A stretch of 64,000 bases of DNA from Prorocentrum cordatum (lineage: Eukaryota > Sar > Dinophyceae > Prorocentrales > Prorocentraceae): positions 21,001 through 85,000 of the forward strand of contig CAUYUJ010016069.1 in the NCBI GenBank assembly GCA_963575745.1. Direction: 5' to 3'. The notes under the pieces are model-generated. The model saw only the letters and a program-made list of their open reading frames with translations. It was not told the origin of the DNA and made no database searches. The position numbers and the translations under genes are program-made. Below are positions 22,895-33,418 of this stretch, piece after piece. The stretch's first letter is position 1. Each line of letters starts with the position of its first letter.

Positions 22895-23939
22895 ATGGCA
22901 AGCACGGCAACACAACGGTGGACCTGTCGCTGGTGCGGGCGCAAGAAGAAAGAGGGCCGCTTCTACGTTTGCAAAAAACTGAGCTCTCAAGTCTCACTCC
23001 GTGCATCCCTCCTTGACATGGTCCTCAGACAACTCGCTTGCCCTATTTGGCAAACGTGGGGAACAAGACCAAGGAGGAGGCAAAGGAGTGCAGCAGGGTG
23101 TTGAGTCTGGAGGCGAAGAGGCAGACACGAGTCAGCCACCGCTGTCACACGAGGGGCAATTGCAGCTCGCGGGTTTTGAGCGGGAAGCTCGGAAATGCCC
23201 CAGCAAAGAGCGGCAGTTCAACATATCCGTGCATTGCAGCGACGAGCCGATGTTGCCGAAGCGAAATCCGACTACTGAGCTCTTGTGCGACTTTTACACG
23301 ACCCGTTGCAGGTCGTTGGCCGCCGTGAGTCCTTTGACGGGTCGTAGCAGGTTGGCCCGGGACTCTCTCTGGAGGGCCTCTTGGGGACGAGCAACGCTTC
23401 GCATCGGCATTCGGCCTGGATTTTGTAGATCTTTCGTCGTCGAGGATGCAGGCGGCATGTACATGGAAGACAATTCCGAGCTCACGGCCAGGGTTGAACA
23501 GTTCAAGACAGGCATCGCGGCCATGGAGAAATCGCTCTTCGCAGAGGCGAAGGCAAAGATATATTCCCTCAAGGCAGGGCGGGCTCAGCTGGCAGCAAGG
23601 ATGGCGGCCAAGACGAGGCGCGCGGGGGAGTCGGCCGATGGAGTTGCAGGAGAAGCGCCGCAGCAGCCAGCAGGTTCTCCCCAAGCCGCCGCGGATACGG
23701 CCGTTCCTGCCGAGCCCGTTGGCGGGGCACCACAGCCCGCTGCTGGACAGGCCGTTCCCGCCGCCCCTTCGACGGCGACTGCCGCGGCGACGACGGCACG
23801 CTCGTCGCGCGCCGACAGGAATGCCGCCGGTAGCTGTTCTGACCCCCCCCCTGGGTCGAACACGTTCAATGCTGGCCCCCAGGCCCTCGGGATCCGCATT
23901 CGAAGGGCTGGCCGCTCCCTGGGCGCCAGGTTCACGTGA
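22895..23939 (+). pseudogene. LINE ORF1-like fragment (zinc finger plus coiled coil)
   Basis: From ATG 22,895 the frame reads a start typical of dinoflagellate LINE ORF1 proteins: RWTCRWCGRKKKEGRFYVC, a Cys-x2-Cys knuckle with a third Cys and the fourth missing. That frame runs on past 23,000. The next coherent coding stretch is in another + frame and ends at 23,939, so at least one frameshift separates them. Residues around 23,458-23,630 (MEDNSELTARVEQFKTGIAA, then AEAKAKIYSLKAGRAQLAA) look like a coiled coil. They are followed by a Pro/Ala-rich segment. No endonuclease or reverse transcriptase follows, so this is a 5' fragment or a decayed ORF1. The assignment is from family resemblance and is tentative. 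Confidence 0.4.
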
Positions 23940-24254
23940 AGGTTCCTGGCTGTTTGAGTTCCAGGGGGGATTTCAATCTCTTTCTGTTCCAGCTTCAGTG
24001 CCATCGGTGGCTCAGGCGGGATTGTGGCACTGGTGGGGTTCCCCGCTCTTGCTCGCCACCTCCTCAAAAGATGCGTTGCCCCCGACGTTGGTTACAGAGA
24101 AACGTGCAGCTCATTTTCTAGGGCCACGAGTTTCATTTTTTTGTGTCAGGAAGACACTGATCGACCCCCCCCCCCCCTGCGGGAACCTCGGCTTTGTCAG
24201 CTACGGATTCTGAGGCCCGCGTTATGTAGACGACTGTTCTTGGGACGAAGGCGC

Positions 24255-24965
24255 TCTTTTCAGCCAATGTTTCGTGTGGCCGCCGCCGTCGTGTGCGCTT
24301 CGACCCGCCTTGCACCTCCCCAAGCCACCCATTGCTCCTACTCGGATTCCTGAGCTCTCTAGCCGCGCCATCGCAGCGCAGCAAACATGGCATGCACAAA
24401 ACATCGCAATGCACAATGTACCGTGTTCCTGTGGTCGTCGTCGACATGCGCGCTCAAACCTCCCAAGCCGATGCAATGCGAAAGAACATCTTGTATACAA
24501 AACGTGATGCACTGCACACGTATTGTTTTCGTGTCGTCGTCGCCGACATGTGCGCTTCAACCTTCCCTCGGGCGCCGCAAACCACGCTTGGCTCCCACGC
24601 TGAAGTCTAAGCTCATACTCGGGCAGCGTCAATAAGGCGCAAAACCATTGCAATGCACACAAACACGGCAATGCTTTCCAGCCTGCAATGCACGCAACAA
24701 TTGGTGTCGAGTGGTGGTTGCCGACATGCGCGCTTCAACCTGCCCTGAACCCTCCAAACCACGCTTGGCTCCAACACAAAAGCGTTAGAAAAGTGCACTG
24801 CAACGAAAACAATCTCTAACGCAAAGACGTACAATGACCAACATACTGTGTTCGTATCGTCGTCGCCAGCATGTGCGCTTCAACCCTCCCTGCAGCTTCC
24901 CAGTCCACGCTTGGCTCTCACGCAGGATGCTAAGCTCAAGCTCGAGCAGCGAATGTGAATCTTAA
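24255..24965. repeat. Five-copy 100-180 bp repeat
   Basis: The word CGTCGTCGCCGACATGTGCG and the following CTTCAACC(T/C)(T/G)CCCT recur near 24,271, 24,428, 24,532, 24,708 and 24,857. They are separated by AATGCACAA/ACACG words and a CCACGCTTGGCTC segment. The unit is old and variable in length. Confidence 0.7.
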
Positions 24966-25763
24966 GTCTCAAGTTTTAGGTGTGCCCTTTTGAACATTGA
25001 CGCCCCTCCGTGCGCTACAACGGTTCAGAAGTTGACTGCTCTCTGCTGGCGGAAAGCGCAGTGATGGGGTGGTTCGGCGCCGTTCCCAGGGGGGAAGGCA
25101 GAAGAAACGGGCTTCCTGCTTGTGTGGGGGGTTCTGCTTGTGCGGAGCTTTCGAAGCCTTTTCCGAAGCCAGAAAGGGCCCCTCAGAAGATGCAGCGGCA
25201 TCTGACAAACTTAGCCGCCCTCTGAGAAGGCCTGCGTTCTTAGAGTTTCCCTTTCCTTGCGCGAAGCCGAGTGGTGGGACAGCAGCGGCGGGGGGGAGTG
25301 TATGATCGCATGCACGCGACAATTTGTTCTATGCATGTTTTATCCCGACCCGAGCATTGTCCTCATCAGCGCGCGTTCATCAATGACCGTGCTGGAGCCC
25401 ACGGCTCCCCATTGTTCGGCAGGGTCTGCTTCGCCACAGTGCAGGATGATGATTAAGAAATTACCATGGGCCGAGTTCAAGCGGCGGCGCCCAGGATGAT
25501 GATTGGAAAAAAAACGACCCGGGGCCGGAGAACTCTTTGTTCCCCCCCGTCCTCTGCGGGCGCGCGCCTGGACCGTCGACGGGCCAGACAGAGTCGAAGC
25601 GAAGCGGACCCCGTACATTTGGAAACTACTCTGTTGGTCATTCCCCGCAAACTCTTGTACGAATTGGCATTTTACATTGCGCTCGGCTCCAGGACGAGAC
25701 ACCACCCTGCGCGGAGGAAGTGCGCGCGGGGGTTCCCGCCACCGCTCGGGCGCGGGTGACAGG
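24966..25763. other. Unassigned sequence
   Basis: No gene or repeat recognised. The long frames passing through it are continuations of the GAT microsatellite downstream. Confidence 0.35.
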
Positions 25764-26379
25764 TTGATGTTGATGCTGATGATGATATGGTTGCAGCTGA
25801 TGGCGATGCTGATGATGCTGGTGAGGCTGATGATGATGAGGCTGATGATGATGGTGATGATGATGATGCTGCTGCTGATAATGACTACTACGATGCTGAT
25901 GATGATGATGATGATGCTGATGCTGATCCTGAGTATGATGATGATGATGATGCTGATGATGCTGATCATGACGATGATGATGACGATGATGGTGATTATG
26001 TTGATGCTGAAAATGGTGATCACGATGATGATGGTGATGCTGATGTGGGTGCTGATGCTGACGTTGATGCTGATGTTGGTGTTGCTGCTGCTGCCGCTGA
26101 TGATGCTGATGTTGATGCTGATGATGAGGGGGATGCGGATGATGCTGATGATGACGATGATGATGATGCTGGTGACGATGCTGGTGGCGATGATGATGAC
26201 GACGACGATGATGATGATGATGATGCTGCTGATGCTGTTGTTGATGCGCATGATGGGGATGATGATGCTGCTGATGATGATGATGATGATGCTGATGCTG
26301 ATGCTGATGCTGATGATGATGATGCTGATGCTGATGCTGATGATGATGATGATGATGATGATGATGCTGATGATGATGC

Positions 26380-26417
<38 letters not shown>

Positions 26418-26519
26418 TGGTGGTGGTGGTGGTGGTGGTGGTGGTGGTGGTGGTGGTGTTGGTGGTGGTGGTGGTGGTGGTGGTGGTGGTGGTGGTGGTG
26501 TGGTGTTGATGATGATGAT
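25764..26519. repeat. Large (GAT)n/(GCT)n then (GGT)n microsatellite
   Basis: About 650 bp of GAT triplets with scattered GCT interruptions end in about 100 bp of GGT. Six frames stay open through it and give poly-Met, Asp, His, Ile and Ser frames of up to about 650 residues. I treat none of them as a protein. Confidence 0.95.
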
Positions 26520-26634
26520 GACTGGGAGGGATGGGGGCAGGGGCAGAGGAAGGACAAAGAGAGCGCAGCGCTGCTTGGAGGATTGCGGAGAGAGGTGGGA
26601 GGTGGATGGTGGAGAGAGGAGGAGAATGGGAGGG

Positions 26635-26735
26635 ATGCGGAGGAGGAAGAGGAGCAGGAGCAGGAGGAGGAGGAGCAGGAGGAGGAGGAGGAGGTGGAGG
26701 TGGAAGAGGAGGAAGAGGAGGGTGCGGCGCCGCCC
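26635..26735. repeat. GGA/GCA purine-rich tract
   Basis: Imperfect GGAGGAGGAGCAGGAGGAGG. It probably belongs to the same expansion-prone neighbourhood as the GAT array. Confidence 0.8.
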
Positions 26736-27094
26736 TCTGGGCCTCGCGGCCCCCCTCCCCTGGCCCCCCCCCCGCAGACAGCGCCTCCGCGGCGCTGCCC
26801 AGCGCCCCCAGCGGCGCCGCGGCGTCCCGGCTGCGGCCGCGCTGCGGGTGGGCTGCCGCTGCCGCCCCCGCGGGCCGCGCCGTGCTCCCGCCGCGGCCTC
26901 GGCATTTCCCTGGCAACGATCGGGGGCAACGGCAGGGGGCGGGTGAGCACAGGTGGGCACGAACGGAACGTGCACAATGCCCAGCAGCATTTTCTGTCTC
27001 CAGCGTCCATTTCGGGTGTCCAAAACAGGGGGGGGATGCATCGACCTCGAACGGTTGATACACAGCTGTGCTATAATTCAATGGGTTCCCTTAT

Positions 27095-27605
27095 ACATCG
27101 ACAGCTGGCCCGACGAAGCTCCGGGCCCCGACGGGGAGCCTGTGTCTGGAGCTCCCCAGGATGGCCCAAGACGGCCCCAGATGGCCCCGAGACGGCCCCT
27201 GAGGGCCCCAGGATGGCCCGACGCGCGCCCAAACGGCCACGATGGGCCCAAGACTGCCCAAGAACAGCCCAAGAACGCTACTCGACGGCCCAACGGGCTC
27301 CTCAGATGGCACAAGGGAGCCCGAAGACGACTCCAAAGAGGACCCAGGGAGGCCAAAACTATGGGTTGTCCTTCGGTTCCGGTCTCCAGATCATCCGAGA
27401 GGGCCCAAGAGGCCCCCGATATCCGTCCAACATGGCCCAATAGGCGCCCAAGAGGGCCTCAAGACGAGCACATGACGGCCCTAGAGGGGCCCAAGACGGC
27501 CCCAAGACGCTCACAGAGGGCCCTCGGAGGGGCCTCCGACGGCGCAAGAGGGCCCCCGAGACGGTGTGAAAACGGCCTCAAGAGACAGAGAAAAGGGCCC
27601 ATTCG
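27095..27605. repeat. GGCCTCTTGGGG-type repeat, inverted orientation, block 2
   Basis: Words of the type GGCCCAAGACGGCCCCAAGA are the reverse complement of those at 15.9-16.5 kb. No coding signal. Confidence 0.7.
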
Positions 27606-28424
27606 GGACCCTGCATTAGTACGGCGACGGTCAGAATACCCCGCGGATAAGAGTGAAGGGGCGGCGGGGACGTCGGCAGTCTGCGAGGCTCTGAAGAAGC
27701 CCGCCGCAGGCGTATAATTTTTCAAGCTATACAACGAGCCCGCCGCATGCGCCGATTTTTAGTTCAAACAATGTGGGTGGGTCACGGGTTGGGTCGCAGG
27801 TGGGTCGCGGGTGGGTCGCGGTTGGGTATATGTATGTGTTTGCGTCTATTTCTATGACTATGAGTCTGTCTACATCCGTACATCTGTATACATGTATATA
27901 CACATGCATACGTGGATGTAAATTGTATGTCGCTGTATGTGTATATGTAGGTGTACGTTCATCTGTATAGGTATACGTTTGTGTTTAGGCATAGTTATCG
28001 AAACCTTATACTGCACATGTGTGCGTAGATGCATATGTATATGGCAATGCATATGCATTTGTATATATATATATATATGTATATGCGATGCCGATGCTTA
28101 TGTACATATATTTCTCTTCTTGTATTTTCACAAGCCCGGGGGGGGAACCCTTCCCCCCAAAAAAACTGGACCCCCCAGGATCTGGGGTTCTCGGGCTCCC
28201 TTGGACGTCCTTGGAAAAGGTCACCCGGCTTTCCGGGTCTCCACAAACGCCTTCCCAGCAGACCCAGAGTTGTAATGCTGCTCCAAGGCAAAGGCCCCCC
28301 CCCCTGGTGATTTTCTTGAGAAGTTCAAAAAAAGTTCCGTTTAAGTTTAAAAAAAGTTCCGGGAAAGTTCCTGGTTTTGATTTTTATGTTTTCATGTTTT
28401 ATTTATCTTATCGTAAAAATAACG
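27606..28424. other. Low-complexity intergenic sequence
   Basis: Contains a GGGTCGCGGGTGGGTCGCGG minisatellite (27,777-27,825), TATG/TA-rich stretches (27,826-28,100) and two AGTTC(A/C)AAAAAAAGTTCCG words near 28,321-28,372. No gene recognised. Confidence 0.5.
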
Positions 28425-28700
28425 GAATAGTAACGAAATCATGCAACATCATATGAAACAGGCGATTTTAATTGTATGTATTATTGCATTTGTTTGCTTA
28501 TTGGATCATTTTACATTGTTTTATATTAGAAAGCCATTGAATATTCTTTGCTTTTGAATGGAATAATAACGGAATTCTATAAATTCACATGAAACAAGCG
28601 ATCATAAGTGTATTGACTATTGTATTTTTGCCTGCTGTATCATTTTGAATTGTTTTTATTTTAGAACACCATTGCATATTCTTTTTGAATGGAATGATAA
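28425..28700. repeat. AT-rich island: about 130-bp repeat, two copies
   Basis: Two units share AACGAAATCATG/AACGGAATTCTA, CATATGAAACAGGCGAT, TGTATTATTGCATTTG, GTATCATTTTGAATTGTTTT, TTAGAA(A/C)(G/C)CCATTG and ATTCTTT(T)TGAATGGAAT. This is one of the few AT-rich stretches in a GC-rich window. Confidence 0.75.
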
Positions 28701-28840
28701 CGAAATCATGCCTATGCCAACGCCAATGCTTATGCTTATGCCAATGCCGTCGCCCCTCCAATTGGGACATTCGTCATGCCCTATGCCAACGCCTATGCCT
28801 ATGCCAATGCCGTCGCCCCTCCAATTGGGACATTCTGCGG
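28701..28840. repeat. ATGCCTATGCCAACG minisatellite and CCTCCAATTGGGAC block
   Basis: ATGCC(A/T)A(T/C)G words lead into ATGCCGTCGCCCCTCCAATT, which occurs here twice (about 28,744 and 28,808) and once more at 31,086, again followed by GGACATTC. Confidence 0.8.
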
Positions 28841-29040
28841 CACTGACGCCCCCGAGACGACAAAGACGCTACAGGGGCAATTACTGCGACAGTAGAGCCC
28901 CTGATACGACGAGGGCGCTACAGAGACAGATCTCGCGACACTGCAGCCCCCGAGCAACAAGGGCGCTACAGTGACAAAGTTTGTAGCGCTACAGCTCCTG
29001 ATGCGACGAGGGCGCTGGAGAGGCAGATTTTGTGAGACGG
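28841..29040. repeat. Four-copy, about 50-58 bp tandem repeat
   Basis: The word CCCCTGATACGACGAGGGCG and its variants, followed by CTACAGNGNCA, recur about every 52-58 bp. Confidence 0.75.
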
Positions 29041-29046
29041 CATTGC

Positions 29047-29235
29047 TTACCTCGCCCATTTCGGCACGCCCTTCGCGCATTTTGTGGCCTCATCGGGAGC
29101 TCCACCCAAGGCCCAGGCGGCCGCGTTCGCATAGGTGACCACGCCCATTTCGCCACACCCCTCACCCGTTCCGTGGCCCCATATGGGCCTCCACCCAAGG
29201 CCCCAGTGGGCGTGCCGCGCCGTGCAGCGCGCCAC
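29047..29235. repeat. Two-copy, about 100-bp tandem repeat
   Basis: CGCCCATTTCGGCACGCCC, CGCATTTTGTGGCC and CCACCCAAGGCCCAGGCG recur as CGCCCATTTCGCCACACCC, CCGTTCCGTGGCC and CCACCCAAGGCCCCAGTG. Confidence 0.8.
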
Positions 29236-29361
29236 CCTATACTTAGAGATTTCTTGCGGATACGAGGCGGATTCAGCGAAAACGTCTAGCTCGTCTTCTC
29301 GCACCTCGAAGACGCTTCCCGTCATCCGCCAACGCCCGTCCGAGTTGCAGCCTGGAGCCCC

Positions 29362-29362
<1 letters not shown>

Positions 29363-29392
<30 letters not shown>

Positions 29393-29515
29393 CATACATA
29401 CATACATATATATATATACATACATCTATATATATACATATATATGTGTATGTCTGTATATTTATGTATGTACGTACGTGTGTATGTATGGGTATATATA
29501 AAAATATATGTGTAG
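29363..29515. repeat. (TA)n / (CATA)n microsatellite
   Basis: TA dinucleotides pass into CATA and TATG tetranucleotides. Confidence 0.95.
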
Positions 29516-29574
29516 AGGTCAGGTTTTTCCTTCAGAAAAACGGTCCACGCTCCTCGTTCCTCGCAGGCGCTTCC

Positions 29575-29818
29575 CGTCGACCCTAGTCCCGAGGCCCATC
29601 GACCCTAGACTCGATGCCCGAGACCCCAGACCTTTGGACTGAGATTCGAGGCCCCAGAGACCCTGGACTCGAGACCTTCTAGACCTTAGACCCGATGCCC
29701 TAGACCGTAGGCCATATACCCTAGACCCCAGGCCATAGGACCCTAGGCCCTAGACCCGAGGCGGTAAACCCTAGGGACCCTAGACCCTCGACCTCAGACC
29801 TCAGACATTGGAGCGTAC
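29575..29818. repeat. Degenerate GACCCTAGACC minisatellite
   Basis: Words of 10-14 bp such as CCCTAGACC, CCCTAGGCC and GACCTTAGACC are repeated. The period is not the 7 bp of a telomere. The mirror-image G-rich version lies at 30,430-31,070. Confidence 0.7.
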
Positions 29819-29959
29819 ATTGAAACTTCCGGAAGGCGCCCTGCGAGGCGCCGCCAGGGACCTTGGCGCCCAGGGGCGCCCCGGGCAATGGGAGCGCCCC
29901 GCGAGAACCCCCCCGGGTACGGCGATTCTGCTGTAGCTGTTTTTTGGATATTCCAGGGA

Positions 29960-30275
29960 GCGGCAAACTTTTTTTTGAATCGTTTTTGAAATTATTTTGA
30001 ACATTGTTTGAACTTTTTGAATATTTGTTTGAACTTGTCTTGGGATTCAGTTGTTTCTTGTATTATTATGTTTTTTTCAAAAATGTTTGTTTTCATTTTT
30101 TTTTTTTTTTTGAATTTTGAACTTTTTGAATTTGTTTTGGAGCTTTCTTGGGATTTTGAACTTGTTCGAACTTTTTCGAACTTTTTTTCAACTTTCATTT
30201 TTTCTTCATGTTTTTGGAACTGTTTGGGATTTTTTTTAACTTTTTTGAATGTTTTGAACTTCGTTTGGAACAGCG
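29960..30275. repeat. TTTTTGAAC tandem repeat
   Basis: AT-rich 9-15 bp words of the type GAACTTTTTGAA repeat throughout. Related words occur at 31,735-31,800 in the same orientation and at 28,321-28,372 inverted. Confidence 0.8.
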
Positions 30276-30429
30276 GTGGTAAACTTTACTGGTCCCCGGG
30301 GGGACTCCGGAATTCGCCGCCGAATGTCAAAGCCCCGCCGGCGCGGGCCCTTTCGCGTTTGCCTTTTTGGGGGGCGGGGTCCCGCTGGGGAGTGTGATTC
30401 CCGCGGCGTACGGCAGGGCCCCGGCCCTG

Positions 30430-31070
30430 TGCCGCGCGCCTGACATTGGGGCGTGGACTTCGGGCATAGGACATAGGGTCTGGGGCGCGGCGCCTAGGGC
30501 CCAGGGGCCAGGGCGGCCAGGGGTCTCAGGTTCGGCTTGGGCCCCAGGACCCCAGGCCTACTACCTCTGGCGCAAGGCATCGATGCCACAGCCAAGGAAT
30601 TTGGACTTTGGCCCATGGACCCAGGCCATTGGTCCGAAGGCTCCGAGCCGTGGGCCCAGGGGCCCAGGGTCTAGGGTCTGGGGGCTGAGGCGCGGCGTCC
30701 AGGGTTCAGCGGCTTGGGGCCGTGGGGATGGTTTGGGCTTCAGGGACTTGGCCCTACTGCCTCGGGCTTCAGGCGTCGCGGCTCAGGTTTACGCCGTCGG
30801 GCTTGCGCCCAAGGGCCTCGGCGCTAGGCATTGAGTAGGGCCCAGGGTCTACGGCGTAGGGTTTCGGGCAGAGGGCTTAGACATGCAGCGCTTTATACAT
30901 GGGGCAAACAGGTCAAGGGCTTAGGGCTTTTGGCTTGAAGCGCAAGGCCCGCGACGCAGGTCCTCGGGCCGAGGGTCGGAGGTCTGGGGCCAATGGGCTC
31001 GGGGCCTCAGGCCTGCGGCTTAAGCTGAGGATTTAGAGGTCTGGGCCTTAGGGCTCAGACCCAGGCTACG
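30430..31070. repeat. Degenerate GGGTCTAGGGC-type minisatellite
   Basis: GGGC(C/T)TAGGG, GGGTCTGGGG and GGCCCAGG words follow one another with no fixed period, as the reverse complement in style of 29,575-29,818. A G-rich tract (31,130-31,390) follows. Confidence 0.6.
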
Positions 31071-31829
31071 CCTATGCCTATGCCAATGCCGTCGCCCCTC
31101 CAATTTGGACATTCGTCATCGGCTGCGCCCCCGCCCGCGGGGGGGGAGGGGGGCGAGGGGGAGGGGGGCGAGAAAGAGCGCGAGCGCTGCGGAGGCGAGG
31201 GGGGCGCAGTAGATGAGGCCCGAACGGAGTAGGACGTCGAGCAGGTCCGGGTGGGTCGGAGGCGGCGGCGAGGGCGAAGCGGGGGAGGGGGGCTGTGGGG
31301 GCGGGCATGAGGCCGATGGTTCCCGGGGGGGATTGGGCGCCGAGGAGGGGCGGGGGGGGCTATCGGAACGATGGCGGGGGAGGTCCAGGGGTAAGAGGAG
31401 GGTCGTGAGGACCTCCATGCAAATTATTGGCGCGATCTTGTGGCTGTCGCGCGTTACGTGGCCACGGGGCGTGCGATTTCGCGCGTTGCCCACGTGGTTC
31501 CAGCGAGCTCTGCTTCGCATTGCTGTTCGCGCCCTGTGGCGCGAGGGTTTTTTTGGGTAAGCTGTGTTCGCTGTCGTCATTCGGGCGGGCTGCCGAGGCG
31601 AGCGCGAGTTTTTCGCCAGATCGGTAAGTTCGCACATCGCAGCGCAAGCGTGAACCTTGGGCGCGCGTGACAGGTGTCCCGGGGAATGGGCGCCGCGAGG
31701 GCGCATCGGTGAGGGGGTCAGAATCGGCGCCGTTGATTTTGAACTTTTTTGGAACTTTTTTCTGAACTCTTCGGCACACTTTATTTGAATTTTGGACAAA
31801 ACCAGCAAACGGCTCACTTTGCCTGAGTT

Positions 31830-33070
31830 CCAGCATTACAAACCCAGAGCGATGCGATGGGGTCATCAGAAAGGCTCATGGGAGGCCCGAGACAGCACAA
31901 GAGCGTTCCAAGAGGGACTCCACTTGCGTCAGGACGGCCCAAAAGACCCCCAAGGCACCCCAAAAAGCTTTCCAAGGGGCATTCAATGCACAAAAATCGT
32001 CCCATTTCCTTTGTAAAACTTACCATATCAGCATATTCTCCTCTCGGATTTCATCAGATTTCAGCTTTCAAGACGGTTTCAAAACCCCCGAGATCGCCTC
32101 CAGACGCCCCAAAAGGCCCCCAAGAAAGCTTCAAGACGGCCGAGCCGGGCCCCACGATCGCCCACGAGAGCCCCAAGACAGCCCAGAATGGAACCAAGAG
32201 GCCCCCCAAGGGCCCCCAGCACAGACCCACAAGGGCCATGGGAGGTCCCCGGAAGTGTCCAAGATGGGTCCAACGGGGGCTCCAGCGGGCCCAAGCTCCC
32301 CAAGACGGCCCAAGAAGGCCCCAGGACGGCCCATGAAGGCGCCACAACGGCCCACGAGGGCCCCGAAAACACCCCCACGATGTTTCCGAATGCCAACATA
32401 AAGACCCCCCAGGCACCCCAAAAAGCTGTCCAATGGGCCTTCAAAGCACAAAAGTCGCCCCATGTCCTTCTGTAAAACTTACAATATCAGCAGATTCGCC
32501 TTTCGGATTTCATTAGCTTTCAAGACGGTCTCAAAGCCCACGAGATCGCCTCCAGACGCCCCAAAAGGCCCCCAAGAAAGCTTCAAGACGGCCGAGCCGG
32601 GCCCCACGATCGCCCACGAGAGCCCCAAGACAGCCCAGAATGGAACCAAGAGGCCCCCCAAGGGCTCCCATGCCCTTCTGTAAAACTTAAGGCAATAATC
32701 CAGCCCCATATTCGCCTTTCGGATTTCACCAGCTTTCAAGACGGTTTCAAAGCCCCCGAGATCGCCTCCAGACGCTCCAAAAGGCCCCCAAGAAAGCTTC
32801 AAGACGGCCGAGCCGGGCCCCACGATCGCCCACGAGAGCCCCAAGACAGCCCAGAATGGAACCAAGAGGCCCCCCAAGGGCTCCCAGCACAGACCCACAA
32901 GGCCAATGGAGGTCCCCGGTAGTGCCCAAGATGGGTCCAAAGGGGGCTCCAGCGGGCCCAAGCTCCCCAAGACGGCCCAAGAAGGCCCCAGGACGGCCCA
33001 TGAAGGCGCCACAACGGCCTACGAGGGCCCCGAAAACACCCCCACGATGTTTCCGGATGCCAGCATTCAT
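31830..33070. repeat. Three-copy 220-460 bp repeat built of CCCCAAGAGGCC words
   Basis: Copies begin near 32,040, 32,500 and 32,715 with TTTCAAGACGGT(T/C)TCAAA and continue with GAGATCGCCTCCAGACGC, AAGAAAGCTTCAAGACGGCC and GAGCCGGGCCCCACGATCGC. The first and third copies run on to CGATGTTTCCG(A/G)ATGCCA. The second stops after AGGCCCCCCAAGGG and is a deletion derivative. The word type is that of the inverted-orientation blocks at 27.1 kb. Confidence 0.9.
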
Positions 33071-33091
33071 TGAGTTTGCTCCCATGACAGT

Positions 33092-33372
33092 TCACATTGT
33101 GACCCGTTCATTGCTCCGGCGTGCACCGACAAAGCACGTGCGAGTTGCTATGCATGTTCGTACCCGTACACACGTAACTTCATATGTACCGATGTACGCT
33201 GTATGCACACATACAACAATGTAAGTATACTGTATACACCTAGACATAGATACGGAACGTGCATGCACGTGCGCATGTATACATGCATGCGGGCATGTAC
33301 GCCCGCACGAATTCCGCCTGCGTGCAGAACTCAAAGGACCAAGGTGCATGGCGCGCAGCGCGAATGCAGGTT

Positions 33373-33418
<46 letters not shown>

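Noticed and set aside
25503-27443. Very long open frames (up to about 650 codons) on both strands
   Set aside because: They are GAT/GCT/GGT triplet repeats read in different frames (poly-Met, Asp, His, Ile, Ser). All six frames stay open, which is expected of stop-free triplet arrays.
29575-29818. CCCTAGACC repeats as interstitial telomere sequence
   Set aside because: The telomere repeat expected for dinoflagellates is 7 bp (TTTAGGG). These units are 10-14 bp and irregular, and I found no run of TTTAGGG or CCCTAAA.
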